Shown in pieces: positions 1 through 7,821 of a stretch of DNA of 64,000 bases. The position numbers were made by a program, and so were the translations under genes. This stretch comes from Streptomyces resistomycificus (GTDB taxonomy: Bacteria; Actinomycetota; Actinomycetes; Streptomycetales; Streptomycetaceae). The stretch's first letter is position 1. The number at the start of each line of letters is the position of its first letter. The notes under the pieces are model-generated. The model was not told the origin of the DNA and searched no databases. It worked only from the letters and a program-made list of their open reading frames with translations. The stretch covers positions 753,610-817,609 of the forward strand of contig NZ_KQ948989.1 of the NCBI RefSeq assembly GCF_001514265.1. The letters run 5' to 3'.

Positions 1-127
1 GGGGGGATCCCGGAGCCCGTAACCGACGACGAACACCGGCGTGCGGGACGAACTCGACTGGGCCGCCGACCACCACGACGAGATCCGCCGACACCGGGAG
101 CGCTCCGCTGAGGCCGGGGGCCGCTGA
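1..127 (+). CDS. C-terminal tail of an upstream gene, possibly frameshifted
   Basis: A short hydrophilic reading frame ends at a TGA at 125-127 (tail reads DELDWAADHHDEIRRHRE). That frame has a TAA at 20-22, while frame 1 is open from the left edge and begins with IPEPVTDDEHRR. Joining frame 1 to frame 2 near position 40 would give one continuous coding-like tail. This may be the end of a truncated gene with a frameshift, or chance. A hairpin just downstream is consistent with a gene ending here. No function can be assigned. Confidence 0.25.
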
Positions 128-155
128 CCGGCGAACCGGCCGCCGGCTCGAGAAG

Positions 156-178
156 CCCGGGCCCGCCGCCGGCCCGGG
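156..178. terminator. GC-rich hairpin, probable terminator of the gene upstream
   Basis: Perfect 8-bp inverted repeat CCCGGGCC / GGCCCGGG with a 7-nt loop, 29 bp after the stop at 125-127. There is no T-run, as is usual in Streptomyces. Confidence 0.45.
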
Positions 179-295
179 GTGTCGCCGCCGACCCGGCACC
201 CCTCCCTGCGTGCCGCGGCCGCCGACTCCGAAGTCGCGGGCCGACGTGACGATGCCTGCGCGACATCTTGACGTGTACTTGGCATAGTGGCTTCA

Positions 296-309
296 TGGGA
301 GCGCTCCCA
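296..309. promoter_or_regulatory. CebR-type operator (LacI-family palindrome)
   Basis: The 14-bp perfect palindrome TGGGAGCGCTCCCA matches the CebR box of Streptomyces, the operator of the cellobiose/cello-oligosaccharide repressor. It lies 50 bp upstream of the GTG of the mannanase gene, and a TTGACG that could serve as -35 lies at 268-273, so a bound repressor would sit over the promoter or transcription start. Seen: the palindrome. Known: the CebR consensus. Inferred: that CebR controls this gene. Confidence 0.8.
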
Positions 310-358
310 TGACACTTCTGATGCCTGAGTTTCTCGGCGCTCACCCCCTGGAGTCGCA

Positions 359-2035
359 GTGAGGACAGCAAGAGGTACGACACGAAAGGATCCACTGGCC
401 CGTCTGCTGACCGGTCTGGCCGCCCTCCTGGGGCTCGCCGTGCTGGGCGTTCTGTGCCCGAGCGTCGCGCTGGCCCAGGCCGAGGCCCGCGCGACGCCCG
501 GTGTCCGCGCCGCCGGTCTGCACATCAGTGACGGCCGCCTCCTCGAAGGCAACGGCAACGACTTCGTGATGCGTGGCGTCAACCACGCCCACACCTGGTA
601 CCCGGGCGAGACGCAGTCACTGGCCGACGTCAAGGCGCTCGGCGCCAACAGCGTCCGCGTGGTCCTCTCGGACGGCCACCGCTGGACCGAGAACAGCCCC
701 GCCGACGTGGCGAACGTGGTCACCCAGTGCAAGGCCAACCGGCTGATCTGCGTACTGGAGGTGCACGACACCACCGGTTACGGAGAGGAGGCCGCGGCCG
801 GGACGCTCGACCACGCGGCCGACTACTGGATCGGCCTCAAGGACGTCCTCGCCGGCGAGGAGGACTACGTCATCATCAACATCGGCAACGAGCCCTGGGG
901 CAACACCGACCCCGCCGGCTGGACCGACCCCACCATCGCCGCCGTGAAGAAGCTGCGCGGTGCCGGGTTCGAGCACACGATCATGGTCGACGCGCCCAAC
1001 TGGGGCCAGGACTGGCAGAACGTCATGCGGACCAACGCCCGGTCCGTGTACGACGCCGACACCACAGGCAACCTGATCTTCTCGATCCACATGTACAGCG
1101 TCTACGACACCGCCCAGGAGATCACCGACTACCTGAACGCCTTCGTCGACGCCGGACTGCCCCTCCTCATCGGCGAGTTCGGAGGACCCGCCGACCAGTG
1201 GGGCGACCCGGACGAGGACACCATGATGGCCACCGCCCAGCGGCTCGACCTCGGCTATCTGGCCTGGTCCTGGAGCGGCAACACCGACCCGATCCTCGAC
1301 CTGGCGATCGGCTTCGACCCGGACCGGCTCAGCTCCTGGGGTGAGCGCATCTTCCACGGCGCCAACGGCATCGCCCAGACGTCGAAGGAAGCCACCGTCT
1401 TCGGCGGCACGAACCCTGGCGACACCCAGGCCCCGAGCGCCCCCGGCACCCCGACCGCCTCCTCCGTGACGGCCACCTCCGCGGCCCTCACCTGGACCGC
1501 GGCCACCGACAACGTCGGCGTCACCGGCTACGACGTGGTCCGCGTCGACGGCGGCTCCGAGACCAAGGCCGCCGCCTCCACCACCAACTCCGTCACCGTC
1601 ACCGGCCTCACCGCCGACACCGCGTACACCTTCGCCGTCTACGCCCGGGACGCGGCCGGCAACCGCTCCGCCCGCTCGGCCACCGTGAGCGTCACCACCG
1701 GCAGTGCCCCGGCCGGCAAGTGCTCCGTCGGCTACCGCGCGTCCGGGGAGTGGCCCGGCGGTTTCCAGGGCGAGATCGTCATCCGCAACACCGGCACCAC
1801 CGCCATCAGCGGCTGGACCCTGGCGTTCACCTTCGCCGACGGCCAGACCGTGTCCAACATGTGGGGCGGAACGCCCACCCAGACCGGCGGCAAGGTGAGC
1901 GTCACCCCCGCCTCCTACACCTCCACCATCCCCGCCGCCGGCTCGGTCACCCTCGGCTTCATCGCCGCCAAGGGGTCCAAGAACACCGCTCCGACGGCGT
2001 TCACGCTCAACGGATCGGCCTGCACCACCACTTGA
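359..2035 (+). CDS. Secreted GH5 endo-beta-1,4-mannanase with FnIII and CBM2
   Basis: Predicted extracellular mannanase (558 aa) cutting beta-1,4-mannan chains. Residues 1 to about 40 are a signal peptide (charged start, hydrophobic run, cleavage near VALAQA). The GH5 (subfamily 8-like) barrel covers about 50-350, with acid/base E178 in the NEPWG motif and nucleophile E273 in IGEFGG. A fibronectin-III domain (about 358-448) links to a C-terminal family 2 carbohydrate-binding module (about 453-558) with conserved Trp residues and paired Cys near both ends. The GTG start at 359 precedes a basic signal peptide. The CebR box upstream suggests induction by cello-oligosaccharides. It could also be a broader beta-1,4-glycanase, but the GH5 core reads as mannanase. 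Confidence 0.88.
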   Translation: MRTARGTTRKDPLARLLTGLAALLGLAVLGVLCPSVALAQAEARATPGVRAAGLHISDGRLLEGNGNDFVMRGVNHAHTWYPGETQSLADVKALGANSVRVVLSDGHRWTENSPADVANVVTQCKANRLICVLEVHDTTGYGEEAAAGTLDHAADYWIGLKDVLAGEEDYVIINIGNEPWGNTDPAGWTDPTIAAVKKLRGAGFEHTIMVDAPNWGQDWQNVMRTNARSVYDADTTGNLIFSIHMYSVYDTAQEITDYLNAFVDAGLPLLIGEFGGPADQWGDPDEDTMMATAQRLDLGYLAWSWSGNTDPILDLAIGFDPDRLSSWGERIFHGANGIAQTSKEATVFGGTNPGDTQAPSAPGTPTASSVTATSAALTWTAATDNVGVTGYDVVRVDGGSETKAAASTTNSVTVTGLTADTAYTFAVYARDAAGNRSARSATVSVTTGSAPAGKCSVGYRASGEWPGGFQGEIVIRNTGTTAISGWTLAFTFADGQTVSNMWGGTPTQTGGKVSVTPASYTSTIPAAGSVTLGFIAAKGSKNTAPTAFTLNGSACTTT

Positions 2036-2099
2036 CCAGGAAGACCGTGCCCGCCGACCAGGACGACCGTGCCCGCCGACCAGGACGACCGTGCCCGTT
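2034..2099. repeat. Three tandem 22-bp repeats at the mannanase stop codon
   Basis: Copies at 2034-2055, 2056-2077 and 2078-2099 share the core ACCAGGAMGACCGTGCCCG; the first overlaps the TGA stop. Each copy carries GACCGTGCCCG, which is complementary to the right arm of the terminator that follows, so each could form an alternative stem. Confidence 0.85.
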
Positions 2100-2137
2100 C
2101 GACCGGGGTGACCGCCCCGGTCGAACGGGCACGGTCG
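2086..2137. terminator. Very long perfect hairpin terminator after the mannanase gene
   Basis: Left arm 2086-2108 and right arm 2115-2137 are perfectly complementary over 23 bp with a 6-nt loop. It lies about 50 bp after the stop. The sequence from 2138 to 2417 that follows has no convincing gene; small open frames there lack ribosome binding sites and coding character. Confidence 0.8.
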
Positions 2138-2417
2138 TGGCCGCGGGCCGCCCACCCGCCCGCATGACGGCGGCCCGGACCGCCGCCATGTGGATCGGAC
2201 AGGAGTTGCCGGACCGGGCTGGAATGCGACTCCAACCACCCAACTACCCGACGATCACGCCGAGTCGGCCGCCGGCCGCCCTCGACGCGCCGGGACTCGA
2301 CGACGAGGCGGAGTCTCTGTTCCCGGAGCAAGACGCCCGCCCGGTCCTCGCACTCCGGGCGCACGCCACGCACGCGAGCAGCACTCATGCAGCCGCTGCA
2401 TCTCACATGCGCCGCCG

Positions 2418-2444
2418 ACATTGGTGTAGATGACACCCACATTG
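2418..2444. promoter_or_regulatory. Probable promoter/operator block of the ALA-synthase operon
   Basis: An AT-richer patch holds a direct repeat ACATTG at 2418-2423 and 2439-2444 (21 bp apart, two helical turns) flanking a perfect inverted repeat GGTGT-N5-ACACC at 2423-2437. This fits a regulator-binding region. The LysR gene at the end of the operon is a natural candidate, but the assignment is inference. Confidence 0.4.
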
Positions 2445-2445
2445 T

Positions 2446-2510
2446 TGTACTGCTCGGGACAGAGAGCCTGTCGTCGCCCTCGGGGGCGGACGAGGACAGA
2501 GAGCAGTACA
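2446..2510 (+). promoter_or_regulatory. Structured 5' leader before the ALA-synthase start codon
   Basis: Perfect 10-bp arms TGTACTGCTC (2446-2455) and GAGCAGTACA (2501-2510) close a 45-nt interior that itself can fold (GCCC/GGGC and GTC/GAC pairings). The 11-mer GGACAGAGAGC occurs twice inside (2457-2467, 2494-2504). The closing arm ends 7 nt before the ATG at 2518, and no usual Shine-Dalgarno sequence is visible, so folding should affect initiation. It could also be read as a DNA operator. Confidence 0.5.
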
Positions 2511-2517
2511 CCACCGT

Positions 2518-3777
2518 ATGTACTCCATGTACGAGGAATACCTGACCGGCAAGCTGGAAGACCTCCGCGAGCGCGGTCAGTACCGGGAGTTCGTCGACAT
2601 CAACCGGCGGGCGGGAGCCTACCCGGAAGCCGTGCACCGCGGCGTCGACGGCCGCCCGAAGCCCGTGACCGTCTGGTGCAGCAACGACTACCTCGGTATG
2701 TCGCAGCACCCGGACGTCCTCACCGCGATGCACCGCGCGGTCGACGAGTACGGCGCCGGCTCCGGCGGATCCCGCAACATCGGCGGCACGCACGCCCATT
2801 ACGCCGCGCTGGAGGCCTCGCTGGCCGACTGGCACGGCAAGGAGGCCGCGCTGGTCTTCCCCACCGGATACGGCTCGAACGACGCCACCCTGCAGTGCCT
2901 GCTGCGCGTCCTGCCGGACCCCGTCATCGTCTCCGACGAACTGAACCACGCCTCGATCATCAACGGCATCCGCAGCACCCGCGCGGACCGGGCGATCTTC
3001 CGTCACAACGACGTCGAGCACCTGGAGAGGATCCTCGCCGAACAGCCCGCGGACCGGCCGAAGATCGTCGCCTTCGAGTCCGTGTACTCCATGGACGGCG
3101 ACATCGCCCCGATCCGGGAGATCGTCGAAGTCGCCCGCAGGCACAACGCGTTGACCTACCTCGACGAGGTGCACGCCATCGGCATGTACGGCCCGCGCGG
3201 CGCCGGCATCGCCGCCGGTCTGGGCGTCGCCGGCCAGGTCGACATCATCCAGGGCACCATGGCGAAGGCCATCGGCGTGATCGGCGGTTACATCACCGGC
3301 TCGGCCACGCTGGTCGACGCGGTCCGCAGCTTCGCCTCCGGCTTCATCTTCACCACCTCGCTGCCGCCCGCCGTGGTCGCCGCCTGCCACACCAGCGTGC
3401 AGCACCTGAAGTCCTCCGAGGCCGAGCGCGAGGCCCTGCACCGCAAGACAGCCCAGCTGCGCACCGCGCTGCGGTCCGCCGGCATCGAGGTCATGCCGTG
3501 CAGCGACACGCACGTCCTGCCGGTGCTGGTCGGCGACGCCGACCTGTGCAAGCGGTCGGCCGCACGGCTCCTGGAGGAGTACGGCGTCTACCTCCAGCCC
3601 ATCAACTCCCCGACCGTCCCGGTGGGAACCGAGCGCTTCCGCATCAACGTCACCCCGAACCACACCGACGAGGACATCACCCACCTCGTCCGCTCCCTCA
3701 CCGCGGTCTTCGCCGACTTCCACGAGGTCCCGCAGCCCCTGGCCTCCGAGGCGGCGTCCGTGGGGCGGGCCGCGTGA
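2518..3777 (+). CDS. 5-aminolevulinate synthase (alpha-oxoamine synthase family)
   Basis: PLP enzyme (419 aa) predicted to condense glycine with succinyl-CoA to 5-aminolevulinate. Full-length family match: VWCSNDYLGM near the N-terminus, GGSRNIGGTH with S85 where Rhodobacter ALAS has the succinate-contacting Thr83, and N87; DEVHAIGMYGPRG, and PLP lysine K250 in GTMAKAIGVIGGY. Streptomyces normally makes ALA from glutamyl-tRNA, so an ALAS here suggests secondary metabolism, as with the ALAS of C5N-unit clusters. Unlike those clusters, no acyl-CoA ligase or amide synthetase is adjacent. The GTG of the next gene overlaps the stop. Another acyl-CoA substrate is possible. A second in-frame ATG lies at 2527. 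Confidence 0.88.
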   Translation: MYSMYEEYLTGKLEDLRERGQYREFVDINRRAGAYPEAVHRGVDGRPKPVTVWCSNDYLGMSQHPDVLTAMHRAVDEYGAGSGGSRNIGGTHAHYAALEASLADWHGKEAALVFPTGYGSNDATLQCLLRVLPDPVIVSDELNHASIINGIRSTRADRAIFRHNDVEHLERILAEQPADRPKIVAFESVYSMDGDIAPIREIVEVARRHNALTYLDEVHAIGMYGPRGAGIAAGLGVAGQVDIIQGTMAKAIGVIGGYITGSATLVDAVRSFASGFIFTTSLPPAVVAACHTSVQHLKSSEAEREALHRKTAQLRTALRSAGIEVMPCSDTHVLPVLVGDADLCKRSAARLLEEYGVYLQPINSPTVPVGTERFRINVTPNHTDEDITHLVRSLTAVFADFHEVPQPLASEAASVGRAA

Positions 3778-4370
3778 GCGCCGCCGAGACCTCCACCCCG
3801 GTGGTCCGGGCCGCCGTACCGGAGGACGTCGACGAACTGATCCGGCTGCGCGCGCTGCTGCTGGAGGACCCGGCGTCCGCCGCGCCGTACGCCGCCGGCA
3901 CCCCGGAGCAGAGCGCCGCCTGGCGGGGCCGCTACCGCGCGTGGCTGGCCGACCGGCTCGGCACGGCGGCGGACGTGCGGGTCGCCGTCGTGCCCGGGCC
4001 CGGCCGGCTGCGGGCCTGCGCCACCGCCGTCGTCGACCAGCGGGCACCCTCGCCCGCCTGTCCGAGCGGCCGTGCCGGATGGCTCCAGTCAGTGGTGACC
4101 GACCCCCGCGACCGCGGCCGGGGACTGGGCGCCGCCGTCCTCGACGACCTGGCCCGATGGCTGCAGGGGCAGGGCGCGGACGAAATCGTCCTGCAGACCA
4201 CGCCCACCGCCACCGAGTTCTACCGCCACCGCGGATTCCGGCCCACCGGCGAGGACCTGCTGTTCAAGCCGCTGCCCGCACCCGACGCCGCGCGCCCCGC
4301 CGGTGCACCCGCCCCCGCCCCGCTCGACGCGCGGCCCGCACGCCACGCCCGGGAGGAAAGCCCCGTATGA
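3774..4370 (+). CDS. GNAT-family N-acyltransferase
   Basis: 198-aa GNAT protein; the acetyl-CoA pyrophosphate loop is seen as R114-G-R-G-L-G119 after SVVTDP, followed by the helix LDDLARWLQGQGADE and the FYRHRGFRPTGEDLLFKPL C-terminal strand typical of the fold. The last 30 residues are a Pro/Ala-rich tail. GTG start overlaps the ALAS stop by 4 bp and its own stop overlaps the next ATG, so the three genes are translationally coupled. Inferred role: acetylating an amine made in this operon, possibly ALA or a product of it, as tailoring or self-protection. Substrate unknown. Confidence 0.8.
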   Translation: MSAAETSTPVVRAAVPEDVDELIRLRALLLEDPASAAPYAAGTPEQSAAWRGRYRAWLADRLGTAADVRVAVVPGPGRLRACATAVVDQRAPSPACPSGRAGWLQSVVTDPRDRGRGLGAAVLDDLARWLQGQGADEIVLQTTPTATEFYRHRGFRPTGEDLLFKPLPAPDAARPAGAPAPAPLDARPARHAREESPV

Positions 4371-5473
4371 ACCAGCCACCCCCCACCGAACCCGGCACGC
4401 TGCGCGTCCTCGTCGCGGGCATGGGATACGCCGGGTCCCGCTTCCTGACCGCCCTGCGCAGCCTCTCCGGCGACCTGGAGATCGGCGCCCGCCTGGAGGT
4501 CGCCTACCACGCACGCCACCAGGGCCGGCAGGACATCCCGTACTTCGCGTCCCTGCGCACGGCCCTGGACGAGTTCGCCCCGGACCTGGTCGTCGTCGCC
4601 GTCACCGACTCGGCCCACGCCGAGATCCTCACCGGCCTCGACGGCTACCAGGGCTTCGTCATCGCCGAGAAACCCCTCACCTCCGCCCGCGACGACCTCG
4701 ACGCGGTCGCGGGCGCGCTGCGCGGGGCGTCCGGGTTCGCGCTGGACCTCGTCGAGCGCTACTCGGACGCCACGACCGCCCTCCAGCAGTACGTACGCCA
4801 CCACGGTCTGACGCTGGTGCGCGCCCACGCCACCTGGGGCAAGGACCGAATCAACGACCACCGGCCCACGGTCGGCGTGACCAGCGAGGTCATCCACTCC
4901 CTGGACCTGCTGCGTCAACTCGGCCCGGTGGGCGCCCAGCTGCGTGTCCAGGACGCGGTCGGCGTCTGCTCGGACTTCTCGATCTCGGGGCCCGACGTCC
5001 TGGACAGTGTCGCCCTCACCGCCCGCCTCGGCGACGCGGTGGTCAGCGCCTACAGCAGCTTCACCAACATCGTCCGGCAACGCACGATCGACTGCGCCTT
5101 CCGCGCCCCCGACGGCGGACTCGTCTACGCGAGCACGGAGTACGACACCCCCGTGTGGGACGCCGACCACCTGCGTGTCTGGAAGCGGGAGAACGGCACC
5201 GAGGTCACCCTGTGTGAGGTCGACACCCGTGGCCGGGAGGCACCGGCCGACCTGCGCGGCGTCGTCAAACTCCGCCGCCTGACCGCGGACGTCCTGCGGT
5301 ACGTGCACCGGCGGCAGGAACCCTTCGTGCCGTTCGCCGGGCTCGACGAGTCGCTGGAACTGCAGCGGCTGCTCAACAAGATCGAAGCGACGGCCCACGT
5401 CACCGGCCCCGCCCGCTACTTCCCGGACGGACGCGCGGTGATCGCCGAAGCAGACTGGGAGCGACTGGGATGA
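4367..5473 (+). CDS. Gfo/Idh/MocA-family NAD(P)-dependent oxidoreductase
   Basis: 368 aa. N-terminal Rossmann fold with G18-x-G20-x-x-G23 in VLVAGMGYAGSRF, then the family E101-K102-P103 motif, whose lysine takes part in catalysis. The C-terminal alpha/beta domain carries GVTSEVIHSLDLL, which places the expected His and Asp of the active site. The family oxidises or reduces sugars, sugar nucleotides, imines and related carbonyls. Position 3 of a coupled ALAS-GNAT-oxidoreductase-exporter string suggests it modifies an ALA-derived carbonyl or imine; that is inference. ATGA overlaps at both ends. Confidence 0.82.
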   Translation: MNQPPPTEPGTLRVLVAGMGYAGSRFLTALRSLSGDLEIGARLEVAYHARHQGRQDIPYFASLRTALDEFAPDLVVVAVTDSAHAEILTGLDGYQGFVIAEKPLTSARDDLDAVAGALRGASGFALDLVERYSDATTALQQYVRHHGLTLVRAHATWGKDRINDHRPTVGVTSEVIHSLDLLRQLGPVGAQLRVQDAVGVCSDFSISGPDVLDSVALTARLGDAVVSAYSSFTNIVRQRTIDCAFRAPDGGLVYASTEYDTPVWDADHLRVWKRENGTEVTLCEVDTRGREAPADLRGVVKLRRLTADVLRYVHRRQEPFVPFAGLDESLELQRLLNKIEATAHVTGPARYFPDGRAVIAEADWERLG

Positions 5474-6762
5474 CCACCTCACCCACCACCGGAACACCGA
5501 ACAGCGCCACCCCGGGGACCGGAACCCCGGCCCCCCGCCCGCACAGCGGACGCTTCGTCCTCCTCCTCGCCCTGGGCGCCTTCGCCCTCGGCCTCGACGC
5601 CTACGTCATGGCCGGACTGCTGCCGGACGTCGCGGGCGACCTGAACGTCACCGAGTCGTCCGCCGGGCAGATGGTCACCGTCTTCACCCTCTGCTACGCC
5701 CTGGCGGCGCCCTTCTTCGCGACCGCCCTGGCCGGCCGCCCGGCCAAGGTCGTACTCGCCGTCGCGCTGGCCGTGTTCACCCTCGGCAACGCGCTCACCG
5801 CCCTCGCCCCCGCGCTGCCCGTCCTGCTGCTCGCCCGCGCGCTGGCGGGCATCGGCGCCGGTGTCTACTCGCCGATGGCCGCCGCCACCGCGGCCGGCCT
5901 CGCCGGGCCGGAGCGCCGCGGGCGCAGTCTGGCCCTGGTCATGGGCGGCATGAGCATCGGTACCGTCGTCGGCGTGCCCATCGGCGTGCTGCTCGCCGAA
6001 CAGGTCGGCTGGCGCGGCACCCTGTGGCTGATCACCGGCCTCGGAGCGCTCGCCCTCGCCGGCATCGCCGCCCTCCTGCCGCGCACCGAGGCCGCCCCTC
6101 CGCCGCCGCTGCGCGAACGCGCCCGCATCCTCACCGACGGCCGCGTCGCCGGCATCGCCTTCGTGTCCCTGCTCGGGGGAGTGGCCAGCCTCGGCCTGTA
6201 CACGTACCTCGCGCCGGTCCTGGAAGACGCCGCGCACCTGGACCAGAACGTCTGGGCGCTGTGGGCGTGGGGCGCGGGCGGCGTCCTGGGCAGCCTCCTC
6301 GTCGGCCCGCTGGTGGACCGTACGAAGCGGCCGTTCACCGTCGTCGGGGCGGTACTGCTGCTGGTCGTCCTGGCGCACCTGGCACTGCCGACCGCCGCAC
6401 CCGCCGCCTGGGCGCTCGTCGTGCCGCTGGTCGTCTGGGGTGCCGCAGGCTGGGCCCTGCAGGTGCCGCAGCAGCACCAGTTGATCGCCGCTCAGCCCCG
6501 CCACTCCGCTGTGGCTGTGTCGTTGAACAGCTCCGCCGTCTACCTCGGCAGTGCCATCGGCTCCGCCCTCGGCGGCATGGTGCTGGCCGCAGGACTGCGG
6601 CCCGCGTCCCTGCCGTACTGCACGGCGGCCCTGGCGGCCCTGGGGCTGGTGCTGCATCTGACGGTCGTACGGCGCTTCAGCCGCCGCACCGTCGACGACG
6701 GAGACGAGACCGGTGTCACCACGCCCGCTGCCGCACCCCGTGCGAGTGCGGCCCGGAGGTGA
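5470..6762 (+). CDS. MFS exporter (DHA1-type drug/metabolite efflux)
   Basis: 430-aa membrane protein with about 12 hydrophobic segments and DHA1-like features: FALGLDAYVMAGLLPDVA in TM1, loop 2-3 ending ALAGRPAKV, and RALAGIGAGVYSPMAAA in TM4. N- and C-terminal tails are short and hydrophilic. It overlaps the preceding gene by ATGA, so it belongs to the same transcript and is the likely exporter of, or resistance determinant for, the operon's product. Relatives include chloramphenicol and arabinose efflux pumps; substrate cannot be told. Confidence 0.85.
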   Translation: MTTSPTTGTPNSATPGTGTPAPRPHSGRFVLLLALGAFALGLDAYVMAGLLPDVAGDLNVTESSAGQMVTVFTLCYALAAPFFATALAGRPAKVVLAVALAVFTLGNALTALAPALPVLLLARALAGIGAGVYSPMAAATAAGLAGPERRGRSLALVMGGMSIGTVVGVPIGVLLAEQVGWRGTLWLITGLGALALAGIAALLPRTEAAPPPPLRERARILTDGRVAGIAFVSLLGGVASLGLYTYLAPVLEDAAHLDQNVWALWAWGAGGVLGSLLVGPLVDRTKRPFTVVGAVLLLVVLAHLALPTAAPAAWALVVPLVVWGAAGWALQVPQQHQLIAAQPRHSAVAVSLNSSAVYLGSAIGSALGGMVLAAGLRPASLPYCTAALAALGLVLHLTVVRRFSRRTVDDGDETGVTTPAAAPRASAARR

Positions 6763-6777
6763 ACTAACCTGACCAAT

Positions 6778-7680
6778 ATGGACATCGGCATACACCACCT
6801 GCGGTGCTTTCTCACGCTCGCCGAGGAACAGCACTTCACTTGGGCCGCCGACCGGCTCGGTGTCTCCCAGCCCACCCTCAGCCGCCAGATCCGGCGCCTG
6901 GAGGAGGCGCTGGGCCGGTCGCTGCTGGACCGCAGCACCCGCCACCCGCAGCTCACCGCGGAGGGACTGCGCCTCCAGGCCGAGCTCAAGGTGCTGCTGC
7001 CCCGGCTGGAGGCGGCACTCCGGCCGCCGGCCACCGACCGGCCGCTGCGGCTCGGCTACAGCTGGGGGTTCCCGATGCGGCGCGGCCGCCGGGCCGTCGA
7101 GCTGATGGAGCAGGAGCACCAGGTGCTGGTGGAGCTGGTCCGCCGCGACGACCCGACCGCGGGACTCGCCGACGGCTCGGTGGACGCCGCCCTGCTGTGG
7201 GGCCGCGTCGACGACCCGCGGTACACCGCGGTGGAGGTGCTGCGGGAGGAGCGGGTGGCGGCGATCTCGCACCGCTCCACGCTCGCCGTACGGGACTCGG
7301 TGACCTGGGGCGATCTGGGCCGCCGCTGCCTCGTACTGAACACGGTGAGCGGCACCCTCACGCCGGACGACTGGCCGACCGGGGCCCGGCCGGAGATCGG
7401 CGCGGAGGCCGCCAACCTCGACGAGTACCTGCACGCCGTCGCCGCCCGCCGCGGCGTCGGCGCGCTGCCCGCCTCGGTCGCGGCCGGACACCCCGACCCC
7501 GACGTCCGCTACCTCCCGGTGGCCGGTGCCCCACCCGCGGTCCTCTCCTACGTCCGTCCCCGCACCAACCCGCATCCGCACGCCGAACAGCTGGCGACCG
7601 TGCTGACCGAGGATGCCGCGCAGGACAGGCCGCGGGGCCGGAGCGCCGCGACGACACCGAGGACGACGCCGGCCTGCTGA
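6778..7680 (+). CDS. LysR-family transcriptional regulator
   Basis: 300 aa. N-terminal winged HTH (residues 1-60; HLRCFLTLAEEQHFTWAADR and SQPTLSRQIRRLEEALG), followed by a substrate-binding domain (about 85-265). Lies 15 bp after the exporter on the same strand, so it is probably the last gene of the operon rather than divergent from it, which is less usual for LysR. Probably the pathway-specific regulator; its co-inducer could be the operon's product. Candidate binding sites are the repeats at 2418-2444. Confidence 0.85.
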   Translation: MDIGIHHLRCFLTLAEEQHFTWAADRLGVSQPTLSRQIRRLEEALGRSLLDRSTRHPQLTAEGLRLQAELKVLLPRLEAALRPPATDRPLRLGYSWGFPMRRGRRAVELMEQEHQVLVELVRRDDPTAGLADGSVDAALLWGRVDDPRYTAVEVLREERVAAISHRSTLAVRDSVTWGDLGRRCLVLNTVSGTLTPDDWPTGARPEIGAEAANLDEYLHAVAARRGVGALPASVAAGHPDPDVRYLPVAGAPPAVLSYVRPRTNPHPHAEQLATVLTEDAAQDRPRGRSAATTPRTTPAC

Positions 7681-7761
7681 CGCCCGGCACGTGCCAACTG
7701 CCGCCCGCCCCTGCCGTTCCGGGCGCGTCGACCGTCCTCCGGGCGGGCGGCCGCGGCGCTC

Positions 7762-7790
7762 TTGACGCCCTACTCCGCCCGACTTACTGT
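7762..7790 (+). promoter_or_regulatory. Housekeeping-type promoter of the NCS1 permease gene
   Basis: TTGACG at 7762-7767, a 17-nt spacer and TACTGT at 7785-7790 match the Streptomyces HrdB-type consensus well. This also argues that coding starts at the ATG at 7822, not at earlier in-frame codons. Confidence 0.75.
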
Positions 7791-7810
7791 CCGCCGGACG
7801 CATACGGACA
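7788..7810. promoter_or_regulatory. Inverted repeat overlapping the -10 of the permease promoter
   Basis: TGTCCG (7788-7793) and CGGACA (7805-7810) are perfect 6-bp arms with an 11-bp spacer, beginning within the -10 hexamer. The placement suits a repressor site; the regulator is not identified. Confidence 0.4.
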
Positions 7811-7821
7811 GGCAGGCGGCG

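Noticed and set aside
2255-2440. A small minus-strand frame upstream of the ALAS operon
   Set aside because: No ribosome binding site, no similarity to a known protein and Arg/Pro/Ala-rich composition.
7762-7821. Upstream in-frame start for the NCS1 permease
   Set aside because: The extension would be coded over a -35/-10 promoter (TTGACG-N17-TACTGT); ATG 7822 has the ribosome binding site.
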